From Chloroherpetonaceae bacterium (GTDB taxonomy: Bacteria; Bacteroidota; Chlorobiia; Chlorobiales; Thermochlorobacteraceae), in contig JANWWM010000046.1 of NCBI GenBank assembly GCA_025055975.1, forward strand, positions 1-59,479: a DNA stretch of 59,479 bases. The letters are read 5' to 3'. The notes under the pieces are model-generated. The model was not told the DNA's origin. It saw only the letters and a program-made list of their open reading frames with translations, and searched no databases. How positions within the stretch are numbered: position 1 is the first letter of the stretch; each line of letters opens with the position of its first letter. Below, piece after piece: positions 9,022-16,119 of this stretch. The position numbers and the translations under genes were made by a program.

Positions 9022-9228
9022 TCAATGGTCGGTCGCCATCACGTCGTCGTATCCCGCGGTGCGCACCGTGTCGGGAACGCGCTTGCCGCCCGCGATGACG
9101 GTCTTCTTGACGGTTGCGGGCTTTTCCATTCTCGTCCCGATGTCGGTCTCGCGCACGGAATCGCTCCCAGCGGTGCGCACCGTGTCGGGCATCTTACGAG
9201 TTTCGGTTCGATGTTGTTCGTTTGACAT
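9022..9228 (-). CDS. Small hydrophilic protein with a duplicated 17-residue motif
   Basis: A 68-residue protein of unknown family. Residues 13-29 (MPDTVRTAGSDSVRETD) and 51-67 (VPDTVRTAGYDDVMATD) are near-copies, sharing PDTVRTAG-x-D-x-V-x2-T-D, joined by a basic Lys-rich linker. The DNA repeat is exact over 20 bases (9056-9075 and 9170-9189). There is no signal peptide or membrane helix. Translation support is good: GGAGGA lies 7-8 bases before the ATG at 9228. The open frame runs on upstream to 9702 but that part is made of the dispersed repeats. An 18-bp palindrome sits 20 bases upstream. No function is proposed. Confidence 0.65.
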   Translation of the reverse strand: MSNEQHRTETRKMPDTVRTAGSDSVRETDIGTRMEKPATVKKTVIAGGKRVPDTVRTAGYDDVMATDH

Positions 9229-9248
9229 TGCAAGTTCCTCCGAGATTT

Positions 9249-9266
9249 GACCAACGCGCGTTGGTC
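9249..9266. promoter_or_regulatory. Perfect 18-bp palindrome upstream of the 68-residue gene
   Basis: GACCAACGCGCGTTGGTC is a perfect inverted repeat. It lies between the ribosome-binding site of the 68-residue gene (start 9228) and the repeat region, so it could be an operator or fold as a 5'-UTR hairpin. No regulator gene is adjacent. Confidence 0.5.
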
Positions 9267-9351
9267 GTTCGCAAACGCGGCGTTCAGCGTGGCAACGCAT
9301 CGCAAAGGACAAACGTTTTTGATTGCGTCGCCAAACTCGTCGCAAGCGCAG

Positions 9352-9526
9352 AACGCTCGTCGTTCCGAGCGCTATTCCTTTGTCAAATTGACCGCCTCTC
9401 GCGTGCAAAACAGATTCTTCACTCCGCTTCGCTCCGTTCAGAATGACGAAAGGGCGGAATTTTCGCCTCGTTTGAAATTGCGCGAGCGTAGAAACGCTCG
9501 TCGTTCCGAGCGCTATTCCTTTGTCA
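9352..9526. repeat. 34-base direct repeat pair
   Basis: AACGCTCGTCGTTCCGAGCG and the following 14 bases are identical at 9352-9385 and 9493-9526. The space between them holds a dispersed-repeat copy, so the pair may mark duplication or insertion of repeat material. Confidence 0.7.
9412..9450. repeat. Dispersed repeat copy
   Basis: Sequence ATTCTTCACTCCGCTTCGCT continuing to CCGTTCAGAATGACGA, the reverse orientation of the CATTCTGAACGGAGCGAAG form seen at 12277 and 12571. Confidence 0.7.
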
Positions 9527-9553
9527 TTCCGAGCGCCAGCGAGGAATCCGCGA
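9521..9553. repeat. Dispersed repeat copy
   Basis: TTGTCATTCCGAGCGCCAGC followed by GAGGAATCC, the same element as 12615-12643 in reverse. Confidence 0.7.
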
Positions 9554-9556
9554 ATT

Positions 9557-10372
9557 TCAAATTGTCGATAGCGAGCGGCGTGGCGAAAGTTGGATATATC
9601 CCTCGAACACAATCTCCGCCGAGCCGATGAGAAATACGTTCTCAAAGGCTTCGTCGAACTCGACCTGAATCGTCTCGCCGCTTTGAACGAGCAGATTCGC
9701 AAGGCGGGAGCGAAGTTTTCCCAAGCGATGACTCACGAGCGCCGCCGCCACGCAACCCGTGCCGCAAGCGAGCGTTTCGTTTTCCACGCCGCGCTCAAAG
9801 GTGCGAATCCGAATCGAGTCGGGCGCGACGACGCGAAGAAAATTCACGTTCGCGCCGTTTGGGAAAAAAGCTGGGTTCGAGCGAACTTTCTTGCCCTCGC
9901 CGAAAACGTCAAGCGTTTCCACGTCGGGCGCGTAAATGATGACGTGCGGCGAGCCTGTGTCGATGAAGTAAGCCTCGTAGCCTTCGACGAGGAACTTGTC
10001 GCGGAACGCTTTGGGCGGGTTCATTCGCAACTTGACTCGACCGTCGGACAAAATTTCGGAACGATACAGTTCGCCGTTGGCTTCAAAGGCGAACTGCGTT
10101 TTCTCGATGCCGCGATGTTGGGCGAAGCGCGTAACGCATCTGCCGCCGTTGCCGCACATCGAGCCGAGTTTTCCGTCGGCGTTGTAGTATCGCATCGCAA
10201 AGTCGCATCGGTCGGATTCTTCAAGCAAAATCAAGCCGTCTGCGCCAATGCCCGTGCCGCGCTGGCACCACTTGGCGATGACTTCTTGGCTAAGCGCGAG
10301 CCGTTGGGCGCGATTGTCAATCATAATGAAGTCGTTGCCCGCGCCCGACATTTTCGTAAAATGAACCGTCAT
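9557..10372 (-). CDS. dapF: Diaminopimelate epimerase
   Basis: A 271-residue enzyme that converts LL- to meso-diaminopimelate (EC 5.1.1.7) for lysine and peptidoglycan synthesis. The two catalytic cysteines are present: Cys73 in SMCGNGGRC and Cys203 in LACGTGC. Substrate-binding motifs FTKMSGAGNDF at the N-terminus, DTGSPH (about 138-143) and ERGVENET (193-200) are all visible. Length is usual. The last residues (QLSPRRSLSTI) run into dispersed-repeat DNA, so the natural C-terminus may have been altered there. The gene is divergent from the TPR gene with only 17 bases between the starts, so its promoter must lie inside the TPR gene. Confidence 0.95.
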   Translation of the reverse strand: MTVHFTKMSGAGNDFIMIDNRAQRLALSQEVIAKWCQRGTGIGADGLILLEESDRCDFAMRYYNADGKLGSMCGNGGRCVTRFAQHRGIEKTQFAFEANGELYRSEILSDGRVKLRMNPPKAFRDKFLVEGYEAYFIDTGSPHVIIYAPDVETLDVFGEGKKVRSNPAFFPNGANVNFLRVVAPDSIRIRTFERGVENETLACGTGCVAAALVSHRLGKLRSRLANLLVQSGETIQVEFDEAFENVFLIGSAEIVFEGYIQLSPRRSLSTI

Positions 10373-10389
10373 TCGAATCTGGATTGAAA

Positions 10390-12216
10390 ATGAAGCGACC
10401 GTGGATCTTTCTTTGGCTCATCGCGTCCGCGAGCCTCGCTCAGAATCGCGGCGATTATCAACTCGCGGAAAGTTTTTTCCAAGCGCAAAATTACGAACAA
10501 GCCGCCGAGCGTTTTCAGAAACTTTACGAGCAGAACCCAACCTCGCAACTCTACTTCGATCGCCTGCGCGTTTCGCTTTACGAATCCCGCCAATACGACA
10601 AAGCCATCGCGCTGATTTCCAAAGAACTCGATCGCAAAGAAAACCGCGAGGCGATGCTTCTAACGCTGATGCAATGCCACTTCGCAAAGGGCGACGGCAA
10701 AAGAGGCGACGAAGCGTTGCGCGAACTGCTCGCGCGCGCGCAAGACGTGCCGCAATTCGCCGCCATCGTCGTCGCGCTCAAAAAAGAACGCGCGCTCGAC
10801 CGCGTTCCGAAAGCCGTCTTGGAAGCGCGCCAAAAACTGCGCGGCTTGATTGAGCGAGCCGACGCGCTTTTCGCCGAAGATCTCGCCGACGCCTATCTCT
10901 TTCTCAATCGCTACGCCGACGCGACGCGCGAGTATCTGAAAACGCTTGATGCCGACGCGCCCGATTTTCAGCGCGCTCGCGCGCAGATTTCTAGCTACGC
11001 CCAAAAGTCCAGTCCCGACGCGCTTCGACAGACCATCAAGACGATGGAAGAGGAAAAATCCAAATACCGCGACCTGCCGCGCGAACTGATTTCGCAACTG
11101 TTGATGTCGCTCTATATGGAAGCGGGCGAATTCGATCGCGCCTACGACGAAGCCTTGTGGCGCGACAGAACGATGGACGCGGGCGGCGGTCAGCTCATCG
11201 CCTTCGCGCAAATGGCGCTCGCGCAAAACGCCTTGCCTGCGGCGCGCAAAGCCTTTCAAGCCGCCATCGCGTTGGACGGAAGCGTTCACGCGATTCAGAT
11301 GGGCAAACTGGGCTTGGCGCGAGTCTGGGAAGCCGAAGCCCGACAAGCCTCCGCCAACTCGCGCGAAAAAGCCGCCGAAGCCATCGCCGCCTTCAAAGAT
11401 TACGCGAACAAGTATCGCCAATCGCCCGAAGCGCCCGAAGCCCTGCTTAGCGCCGCCGACTTGCAATTCCGCTCGCTCGGCGCGCCTTCCGACGCGAAAG
11501 CCACGCTGGAACGGCTCTTCGAGACCTTCCCCGAATCGCCCACGTTTCGCCGCGCCGAACTGTTGATGGCGCAAATTCTCTTGGAGCAAGATTGCCTCGA
11601 CGACGCGCGCAAAACCCTGAACGCGATGCTCGCGCGCCCCTTTCTCTCGCCGCGCCTCAAAGCCGACGCGACGCTTCTCTTGGGACAACTCGCCTACTAC
11701 GAAACGAACTTCGATGAAGCCTTGAAACGCTTTTCCGAAATCGAGACGCCCCGCGAAGCCAGCAACGACGCGCTGCTGCAACGCCTCACGATTCTCAAAG
11801 GCATGGGCGACACGCTCAAAAACCCCAACGCCCGACAAGCCCTCGCCCGCTTCGCCCTCATTGAAAAGCAAATCGCTCAACGCAAAAACGCCGTCGCCCT
11901 CGAATCGCTCAAACAGTGGATCAGCGACTTCGGCAACTCGATTCTCGCCGACGACGCGCTCTTCAAAAAAGCCGAATTGGAAGAAACCCTCGCGCCCGCT
12001 CGCGCCATCGAGACCTACGAGCGACTCTCGACAAACTATCCGAAAAGTTTTCACGCCGACAAGGCGCTCTTTCAATTGGGCAAACTCTCCGAGCAAATTT
12101 TGAAAAATCGAGAAAAGGCGATCGCCTGCTACGAAACTCTCATCAAGCAATATCCGCGCAGTTTTTGGGTCAAAGCCGCCCGCGAAGAATTGCGCCGCCT
12201 CAAACAGCCAGGTTGA
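10390..12216 (+). CDS. Exported tetratricopeptide-repeat protein
   Basis: A 608-residue protein with a signal peptide (about 1-17, ending SLAQ) and TPR-like helical repeats along its whole length. The clearest are QLAESFFQAQNYEQAAERFQ near residue 25, and the C-terminal pairs around 480-605 (DDALFKKAELEETLAPARAI, ADKALFQLGKLSEQILKNRE), which resemble BamD/YbgF-type repeats. Such periplasmic scaffolds assist envelope assembly, but the partner is unknown. I start at the ATG 10390; an in-frame TTG two codons upstream is also possible. It ends before the large repeat region. Confidence 0.8.
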   Translation: MKRPWIFLWLIASASLAQNRGDYQLAESFFQAQNYEQAAERFQKLYEQNPTSQLYFDRLRVSLYESRQYDKAIALISKELDRKENREAMLLTLMQCHFAKGDGKRGDEALRELLARAQDVPQFAAIVVALKKERALDRVPKAVLEARQKLRGLIERADALFAEDLADAYLFLNRYADATREYLKTLDADAPDFQRARAQISSYAQKSSPDALRQTIKTMEEEKSKYRDLPRELISQLLMSLYMEAGEFDRAYDEALWRDRTMDAGGGQLIAFAQMALAQNALPAARKAFQAAIALDGSVHAIQMGKLGLARVWEAEARQASANSREKAAEAIAAFKDYANKYRQSPEAPEALLSAADLQFRSLGAPSDAKATLERLFETFPESPTFRRAELLMAQILLEQDCLDDARKTLNAMLARPFLSPRLKADATLLLGQLAYYETNFDEALKRFSEIETPREASNDALLQRLTILKGMGDTLKNPNARQALARFALIEKQIAQRKNAVALESLKQWISDFGNSILADDALFKKAELEETLAPARAIETYERLSTNYPKSFHADKALFQLGKLSEQILKNREKAIACYETLIKQYPRSFWVKAAREELRRLKQPG

Positions 12217-12276
12217 TGATGAGTGTTCTTCTGTCCCTTCGCCAATCGCTTGACGCAGACAACCAACCAAGAATGC

Positions 12277-12316
12277 TTGTCATTCTGAACGGAGCGAAGC
12301 AAAGTGAAGAATCCAT
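12277..12316. repeat. Dispersed repeat copy
   Basis: CTTGTCATTCTGAACGGAGC then GAAGCAAAGTGAAGAATCC, the CATTCTGAACGGAG form. Confidence 0.7.
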
Positions 12317-12387
12317 TTGAGAGAAGCGAGAATGGAGAATCGAGGACGATCAATTCGCAATTGACAATCCGCAATTCGCAATCCTTC

Positions 12388-12418
12388 GTGGATTCCTCGC
12401 TTCGCTCGGAATGACAAG
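12388..12418. repeat. Dispersed repeat copy
   Basis: GTGGATTCCTCGCTTCGCTC then GGAATGACAAGG, in the orientation opposite to the copy at 12277. Confidence 0.7.
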
Positions 12419-12435
12419 GAAGGGATTGTCGAAAT

Positions 12436-12457
12436 GCATTCTGAACGGAGCGAAGAT
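12436..12457. repeat. Short dispersed repeat copy
   Basis: GCATTCTGAACGGAGCGAAG without the GAATCC end, so a truncated copy. Confidence 0.6.
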
Positions 12458-12534
12458 GCGCGTCTCGCCGCCGATTTTGACCGTTTCAAAATCGTTCTCT
12501 CTCTTTGCGAAGGGAGAGGGGTTAAGGGCGAGAT

Positions 12535-12561
12535 AGATTCCTCGCTCGCGCTCGAAATGAC
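12535..12561. repeat. Dispersed repeat copy
   Basis: GATTCCTCGCTCGCGCTCGA followed by AATGAC. Confidence 0.65.
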
Positions 12562-12570
12562 AGCAAAGCA

Positions 12571-12609
12571 TTGTCATTCTGAACGGAGCGAAGCGAAGCG
12601 AAGAATCCA
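12571..12609. repeat. Dispersed repeat copy with expanded GCGAA units
   Basis: TTGTCATTCTGAACGGAGCG followed by AAGCGAAGCGAAGAATCC; the AAGCG unit is repeated, unlike the other copies. Confidence 0.7.
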
Positions 12610-12614
12610 ATGGC

Positions 12615-12643
12615 GTGGATTCCTCGCTGGCGCTCGGAATGAC
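12615..12643. repeat. Dispersed repeat copy
   Basis: GTGGATTCCTCGCTGGCGCT then CGGAATGAC; it forms an inverted pair with the copy at 12571-12609. Confidence 0.7.
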
Positions 12644-12882
12644 GAACAAGAGGCTACGACGACGAAACGCTCGGAGCGGCGCGCGTTTCCGCGCTCACGA
12701 TTGAAGTTCGCTCGAAAAAAAAGCGGACGATTTAGCCGAAACCCGCTTCAAAACCCTGCGATTGCAAGCGTTTCTCAAAGGCGTTTTTGGAGCGTCTTTC
12801 TCCGCCGTTCCGCGAGAGAATTTGCGGATTTGGTTGCAGATTTAAGCGGCGAAATTCGCAGAATTGAAAAAGGAGAAGAAGT

Positions 12883-14181
12883 ATGCTCACCAGAGAATTA
12901 GGGTTGGACGCGCCCAAAACGCCTCGCGTCATCATCTATTCGGGCAAAGGCGGCACGGGCAAAACCACGGTTTCTTCGGCGACCGCCGTTCAACTGGCGC
13001 GCAAAGGAAAACGAGTGCTGATTCTTTCAAGCGACCCCGCGCACTCGCTTTCCGACGTGTTCGCCTTCAAAATCGGACGCAACGACCCCGTCGAAATCGA
13101 ACCCAACCTCTACGGGCTTGAAATCGACACGATTTACGAGCTCAAAAAGCATATGTCGGGCTTCCAAAAATTCGTCGCCGATTCCTACAAAAATCGCGGC
13201 GTGGATTCGGGCGTTGCGTCGGAACTGACCACGCAACCAGGACTCGACGAAATCTTCTCGCTGGCGCGTCTTTTGGACGAGGCGCATTCGGGCAAATACG
13301 ACGTCGTGATTTTGGACACGTCGCCAACGGGCAACACGCTCCGCCTGCTCGCCTACCCCGAAATCATCATCGGCGGCGGAATGGGCAAGCAATTCTTCAA
13401 GCTTTACAAAAACATGGCGTCGCTCCAACGCTCGCTCGGCAATCAAAACATGCCCGAACCCGAATTCTTCGAGGAAGTCAATATGCTCTTGAAGCAGATG
13501 GAGGACATCAACAAGTTCATTCTGCGACCCGAAGTCACGTTCCGTCTCGTGCTGAACCCCGAAAAGCTCTCAATCCTTGAAACGAAGCGCGCCTACACGT
13601 TCGTGCACCTTTACGGCATCAACATCGACGCGATCGTCGTCAACAAAGTCCTGCCCACGAGCAACACGGTCGGCGAATACTTCGAGTTTTGGTCGGATTT
13701 GCATCGCAAGTATTTGCTGGAAATCGATAACTCGTTCTATCCTACGCCGATTTTCCGTTGCGAAATGCAACGCGCCGAGCCGATCGGGTGCGACGCGCTC
13801 GACGAACTCTCGAAAAAAATCTTCGGCGATAGGGAAGCGGACGCGACCTTCCAACAAGGCAAAAACTTTTGGATCGAAAGCAAGAAAGACAGCGTGCCGA
13901 ATCAAAACCGCGAGGTCTTGTGCATTCGCATTCCCTTCCTCAAAGAAGCCGAAGACGTGCGCGTAACGCGAATGGGCACGGACATCAGCGTTACGATAGA
14001 CCGCAATCATCGCCTCATCACCTTGCCGCGCGTGCTCTACACGCTGGAAATGGAAAACTTCGTTTGCGATGGCGACATTCTGCGCGTCTTTTTCAAAGAA
14101 CAACCGCAGGAACGCGCGGAACTCAAAGGCGTCAATCGAGGAGTGCTCGCCAAACTCCGCGAAACGAGAAAAATCGCGTAG
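12883..14181 (+). CDS. ArsA-family ATPase with HSP20-like C-terminal domain
   Basis: A 432-residue ATPase of the ArsA/Get3 (SIMIBI) class. The deviant Walker A GKGGTGKTT is at residues 21-29, followed by LSSDPAHSLSDVF (switch I region) and VILDTSPTGNTLRLL (switch II). The C-terminal 90 residues (IRIPFLKEAEDVRVTRMGTDISV onward) look like the alpha-crystallin/HSP20-type domain found in many ArsA proteins of green sulfur bacteria and related lineages. No arsB, arsD or arsR is near, so arsenite export is unlikely; a chaperone or membrane-targeting role is inferred. The start follows AAAAGGAGAAG. The polyferredoxin-like gene starts 6 bases after the stop, implying a joint function. Confidence 0.88.
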   Translation: MLTRELGLDAPKTPRVIIYSGKGGTGKTTVSSATAVQLARKGKRVLILSSDPAHSLSDVFAFKIGRNDPVEIEPNLYGLEIDTIYELKKHMSGFQKFVADSYKNRGVDSGVASELTTQPGLDEIFSLARLLDEAHSGKYDVVILDTSPTGNTLRLLAYPEIIIGGGMGKQFFKLYKNMASLQRSLGNQNMPEPEFFEEVNMLLKQMEDINKFILRPEVTFRLVLNPEKLSILETKRAYTFVHLYGINIDAIVVNKVLPTSNTVGEYFEFWSDLHRKYLLEIDNSFYPTPIFRCEMQRAEPIGCDALDELSKKIFGDREADATFQQGKNFWIESKKDSVPNQNREVLCIRIPFLKEAEDVRVTRMGTDISVTIDRNHRLITLPRVLYTLEMENFVCDGDILRVFFKEQPQERAELKGVNRGVLAKLRETRKIA

Positions 14182-14187
14182 AGCATT

Positions 14188-14775
14188 ATGGAAGCCCATC
14201 TTGCCGCTTCAACGCCAACCGCGCCCGCTACGACCAACGCGAAGAAGCGACTGAAAATCGTTTGGAAGCGCATGGCGATTCAACTCACGTTCATCTTCGT
14301 CCATGTGGCGCTCATCAAATTTGCGATTCCGAACATCGTTTGGGCGATTATCGGCTTGGCGTTTTGGGGAACGCTCGTCGTTTTGGCGGCAAAGAGCGGC
14401 AGGTGGGTCTGCTCGACGTTCTGTTGGTTGGGCGGCATTCAAGACCTGTTTTACGGCTTGGCGAAAAAGCGCGTCGATTTCAATCCGAAAATTTCCCAAG
14501 CGATCGTGCTGGCGATTCTCTTCGTTTGGGTTCCAATCGCTTGGGCGTTTCATTCGGAGGCGATAACGGATATGACGGAATCGCCGATTCACAATCCGCT
14601 ACGCTCGACGGAGAGTTTTCTCGTTCAAGCGGGGCATTTTTTGGTGTTGATGTCGGTCGGGCTATCGGTGACGATTCTCGGCGCGCGCGGCGCATGCCAC
14701 TATCTCTGCCCGTTTGGAATGGTGGTTCAGACGTTTCGCAATCGGCGTTTGCGAGCGAGAGCGAAAAACCAATGA
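14188..14775 (+). CDS. Polyferredoxin-like (NapH/Fer4_5-type) membrane protein, short form
   Basis: A 195-residue protein with about four hydrophobic helices. The two cysteine clusters of the Fer4_5/NapH/NosR membrane module are visible: WVCSTFCWLGG (about residues 72-82) and GACHYLCPFGM (about 171-181). NapH-like proteins pass electrons from quinol, and normally carry two ferredoxin clusters after the second motif; here the protein stops within 15 residues of it, so only the membrane module is present. It is tightly linked to the ArsA-like ATPase. An electron-transfer role is inferred. A hairpin terminator follows. Confidence 0.7.
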   Translation: MEAHLAASTPTAPATTNAKKRLKIVWKRMAIQLTFIFVHVALIKFAIPNIVWAIIGLAFWGTLVVLAAKSGRWVCSTFCWLGGIQDLFYGLAKKRVDFNPKISQAIVLAILFVWVPIAWAFHSEAITDMTESPIHNPLRSTESFLVQAGHFLVLMSVGLSVTILGARGACHYLCPFGMVVQTFRNRRLRARAKNQ

Positions 14776-14784
14776 AAAACAAAA

Positions 14785-14808
14785 GCGGCGGGTTTTGCCC
14801 GCCGTTTG
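14785..14808 (+). terminator. Hairpin terminator after the polyferredoxin-like gene
   Basis: CGGCGGG (14786-14792) pairs with CCCGCCG (14798-14804) over a TTTTG loop, with AAAA before and TTT after. Confidence 0.75.
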
Positions 14809-14832
14809 CGTAGTGGCGATGTCAAAGAACTT

Positions 14833-15216
14833 TCAAACATAAGGCTTTCGCTCCGCGCCGTCTTTGAGTTCCGCGCCCTCGACGACGGCGGTCAATTGTT
14901 CAATCGTCGCCATCAAGACGCAGACCATCAGAAAGAGCGCGATGACCGCTTGCGGAACGGTATGAACGGCGACGATGCCCATCGCAAAGAGCACGCCAAT
15001 CGCGTTGGCGGTCGCCGACATCGCCAGAATTGGCTTGTTGCGCGGCGATTGCCGTCGCGCGAGGTTCAGAAAGCCTAAGAACATCAAGGCGAGACCCGAG
15101 CCGAAGAACCACACCGCTTCCTCCGTGAGCGAATCGTAGAAAAATGGCGTGAGCAGCGTTTGAGTGAGACCGAGAAGCGTAAGCGCGATGACGCTTACTT
15201 TGTCAATCTTGTTCAT
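14833..15216 (-). CDS. Four-helix hypothetical membrane protein
   Basis: A 127-residue protein with four predicted membrane helices (about 7-28, 33-52, 61-84 and 88-110), a short positive loop (ARRQSPRNK) between helices 2 and 3, and a hydrophilic C-terminus. I do not recognise the family. The start at 15216 follows AAAGGAG at 8 bases. It stands alone on the minus strand between the terminator at 14785 and the divergent nusB promoter. Confidence 0.7.
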   Translation of the reverse strand: MNKIDKVSVIALTLLGLTQTLLTPFFYDSLTEEAVWFFGSGLALMFLGFLNLARRQSPRNKPILAMSATANAIGVLFAMGIVAVHTVPQAVIALFLMVCVLMATIEQLTAVVEGAELKDGAERKPYV

Positions 15217-15357
15217 AGCCCCCGCTCCTTTCGAAAGTTCGTTTTAATGTCGTTGTTTGCGCGTTCTTGGTTCTCCATACGAAAGTCTCGGAGAAATGTG
15301 GCGAGATTTTTTGACCGCTCGCGCGTTTTTTTGCGGCGCGCAAACGCGGCGAGCGTT

Positions 15358-15388
15358 GTTGCCAAACGAGGAAAATTGAGTAATTTCG
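15358..15388 (+). promoter_or_regulatory. Bacteroidota-type promoter for nusB
   Basis: GTTG (15358-15361), 19-base spacer, TAATTTCG (15381-15388). The spacing equals that of the best promoters in the window, and the start codon is about 45 bases downstream. Confidence 0.55.
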
Positions 15389-15434
15389 CCTCCACGCATC
15401 GTGTATTAACGCCAACTAACGGTTCTTTCAAACA

Positions 15435-16100
15435 ATGGTCAATCGCCGTCAAATCCGCGAAGTCGTGATGCAGGTGCTCTACGCTTACGAGTTGCGCAAA
15501 GAAGACATCAAGAAGGTTTCCGAAGGCTTGATTCCCGAAGAAATTTTGAGCCAGCCAAAGTCGAGGGATTTTGCGCTCGGACTGATTGAGAAAGTCGTCT
15601 CCAACCTGCCCGTCATTGACGCGAAAATCAAGAACCATGCGGACAATTGGGAACTGGATCGAATGGCGGTGATTGACAAGAATTTGATGCGAATGGCGAT
15701 CGCGGAGATGATGTATTTCCCCGACGTGCCGCCGAAGGTCTCCATCAACGAAGCGATTGAAATCGCCAAGCGATACAGCACGGACAAAAGCGGTCGGTTC
15801 GTCAATGGCATTTTGGACGCGGTGCGAATTGAGCTGAAAAACAACGGCGAACTCAACAAGACGGGGCGCGGGCTCATCGATATGCCGCCCAAACACCCGA
15901 AGGAAACGCATCAGCCGCCCGTTGTCGTCGTCAATGAGCCGCCGCCGCAAATCAAGGAAAAGCAACCGCCGCGAGCGCCGTCGCAGCCGCGCAAGGCGCA
16001 AGAACAAAGCGGAACTCGCGCGAAGCCATCGCCCAAGCCGAACCCGAATCCAAACGCCAATCGCGGCGACCAACGCGACGCAGACAATCGCAAACGATGA
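15435..16100 (+). CDS. nusB: Transcription antitermination factor NusB with a Pro/Lys-rich tail
   Basis: The first 140 residues are a complete NusB: NRRQIREVVMQVLYAYE at the N-terminus and PPKVSINEAIEIAKRYSTDKSGRFVNGILD at the end, the usual signature. NusB pairs with NusE (S10, encoded at 43865 in this window) on BoxA RNA to prevent termination in rRNA operons. Residues about 150-221 form an extra tail rich in Pro, Gln, Lys and Asn (PPPQIKEKQPPR, PKPNPNPNANRG), absent from typical 130-160-residue NusB and probably disordered. The phosphatase gene follows after 19 bases. Confidence 0.93.
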   Translation: MVNRRQIREVVMQVLYAYELRKEDIKKVSEGLIPEEILSQPKSRDFALGLIEKVVSNLPVIDAKIKNHADNWELDRMAVIDKNLMRMAIAEMMYFPDVPPKVSINEAIEIAKRYSTDKSGRFVNGILDAVRIELKNNGELNKTGRGLIDMPPKHPKETHQPPVVVVNEPPPQIKEKQPPRAPSQPRKAQEQSGTRAKPSPKPNPNPNANRGDQRDADNRKR

Positions 16101-16119
16101 TTAAACCGCTTTCAAACCG

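Larger units (their letters stand above)
9267..9556. other. Non-coding repeat region between the 68-residue gene and dapF
   Basis: No gene is supported here. It holds a 34-base exact direct repeat (9352-9385 and 9493-9526, starting AACGCTCGTCG) and two copies of the dispersed repeat (about 9412-9450 and 9521-9553). Open frames here translate to repeat peptides such as VILNGAKRSEESV and are not genes. Confidence 0.75.
12217..12882. other. Gene-free repeat cluster before the ArsA gene
   Basis: About 670 bases with no supported gene. At least six copies of the dispersed repeat lie here in both orientations, with a CAATTCGCAATTGACAATCC run (12353-12382) and a GAAGGGAGAGGGGTTAAGGG run (about 12509-12528). 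Open frames on both strands translate to repeat peptides (HSERSEAKRR, VIPSASEES). The last 180 bases lack repeats and hold the leader of the ArsA gene with an AAAAGGAGAAG ribosome-binding site; no clear -33/-7 pair was found. Confidence 0.8.

Noticed and set aside
9229-9702. Upstream extension of the 68-residue gene to a 226-codon frame
   Set aside because: The extra part translates the dispersed repeats and overlaps dapF on the same strand; the ribosome-binding site is at 9236-9241.
9352-12643. CRISPR array
   Set aside because: Repeat copies vary in length, orientation and spacing and there are no regular spacers or cas genes.
12434-12901. 155-codon frame in the repeat cluster
   Set aside because: It encodes repeat peptides (HSERSEAKRR) and overlaps the ArsA start.
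12883-14181. Arsenite efflux ATPase ArsA
   Set aside because: No arsB, arsD or arsR is nearby and the HSP20-like tail points to another role, so only the family is named.
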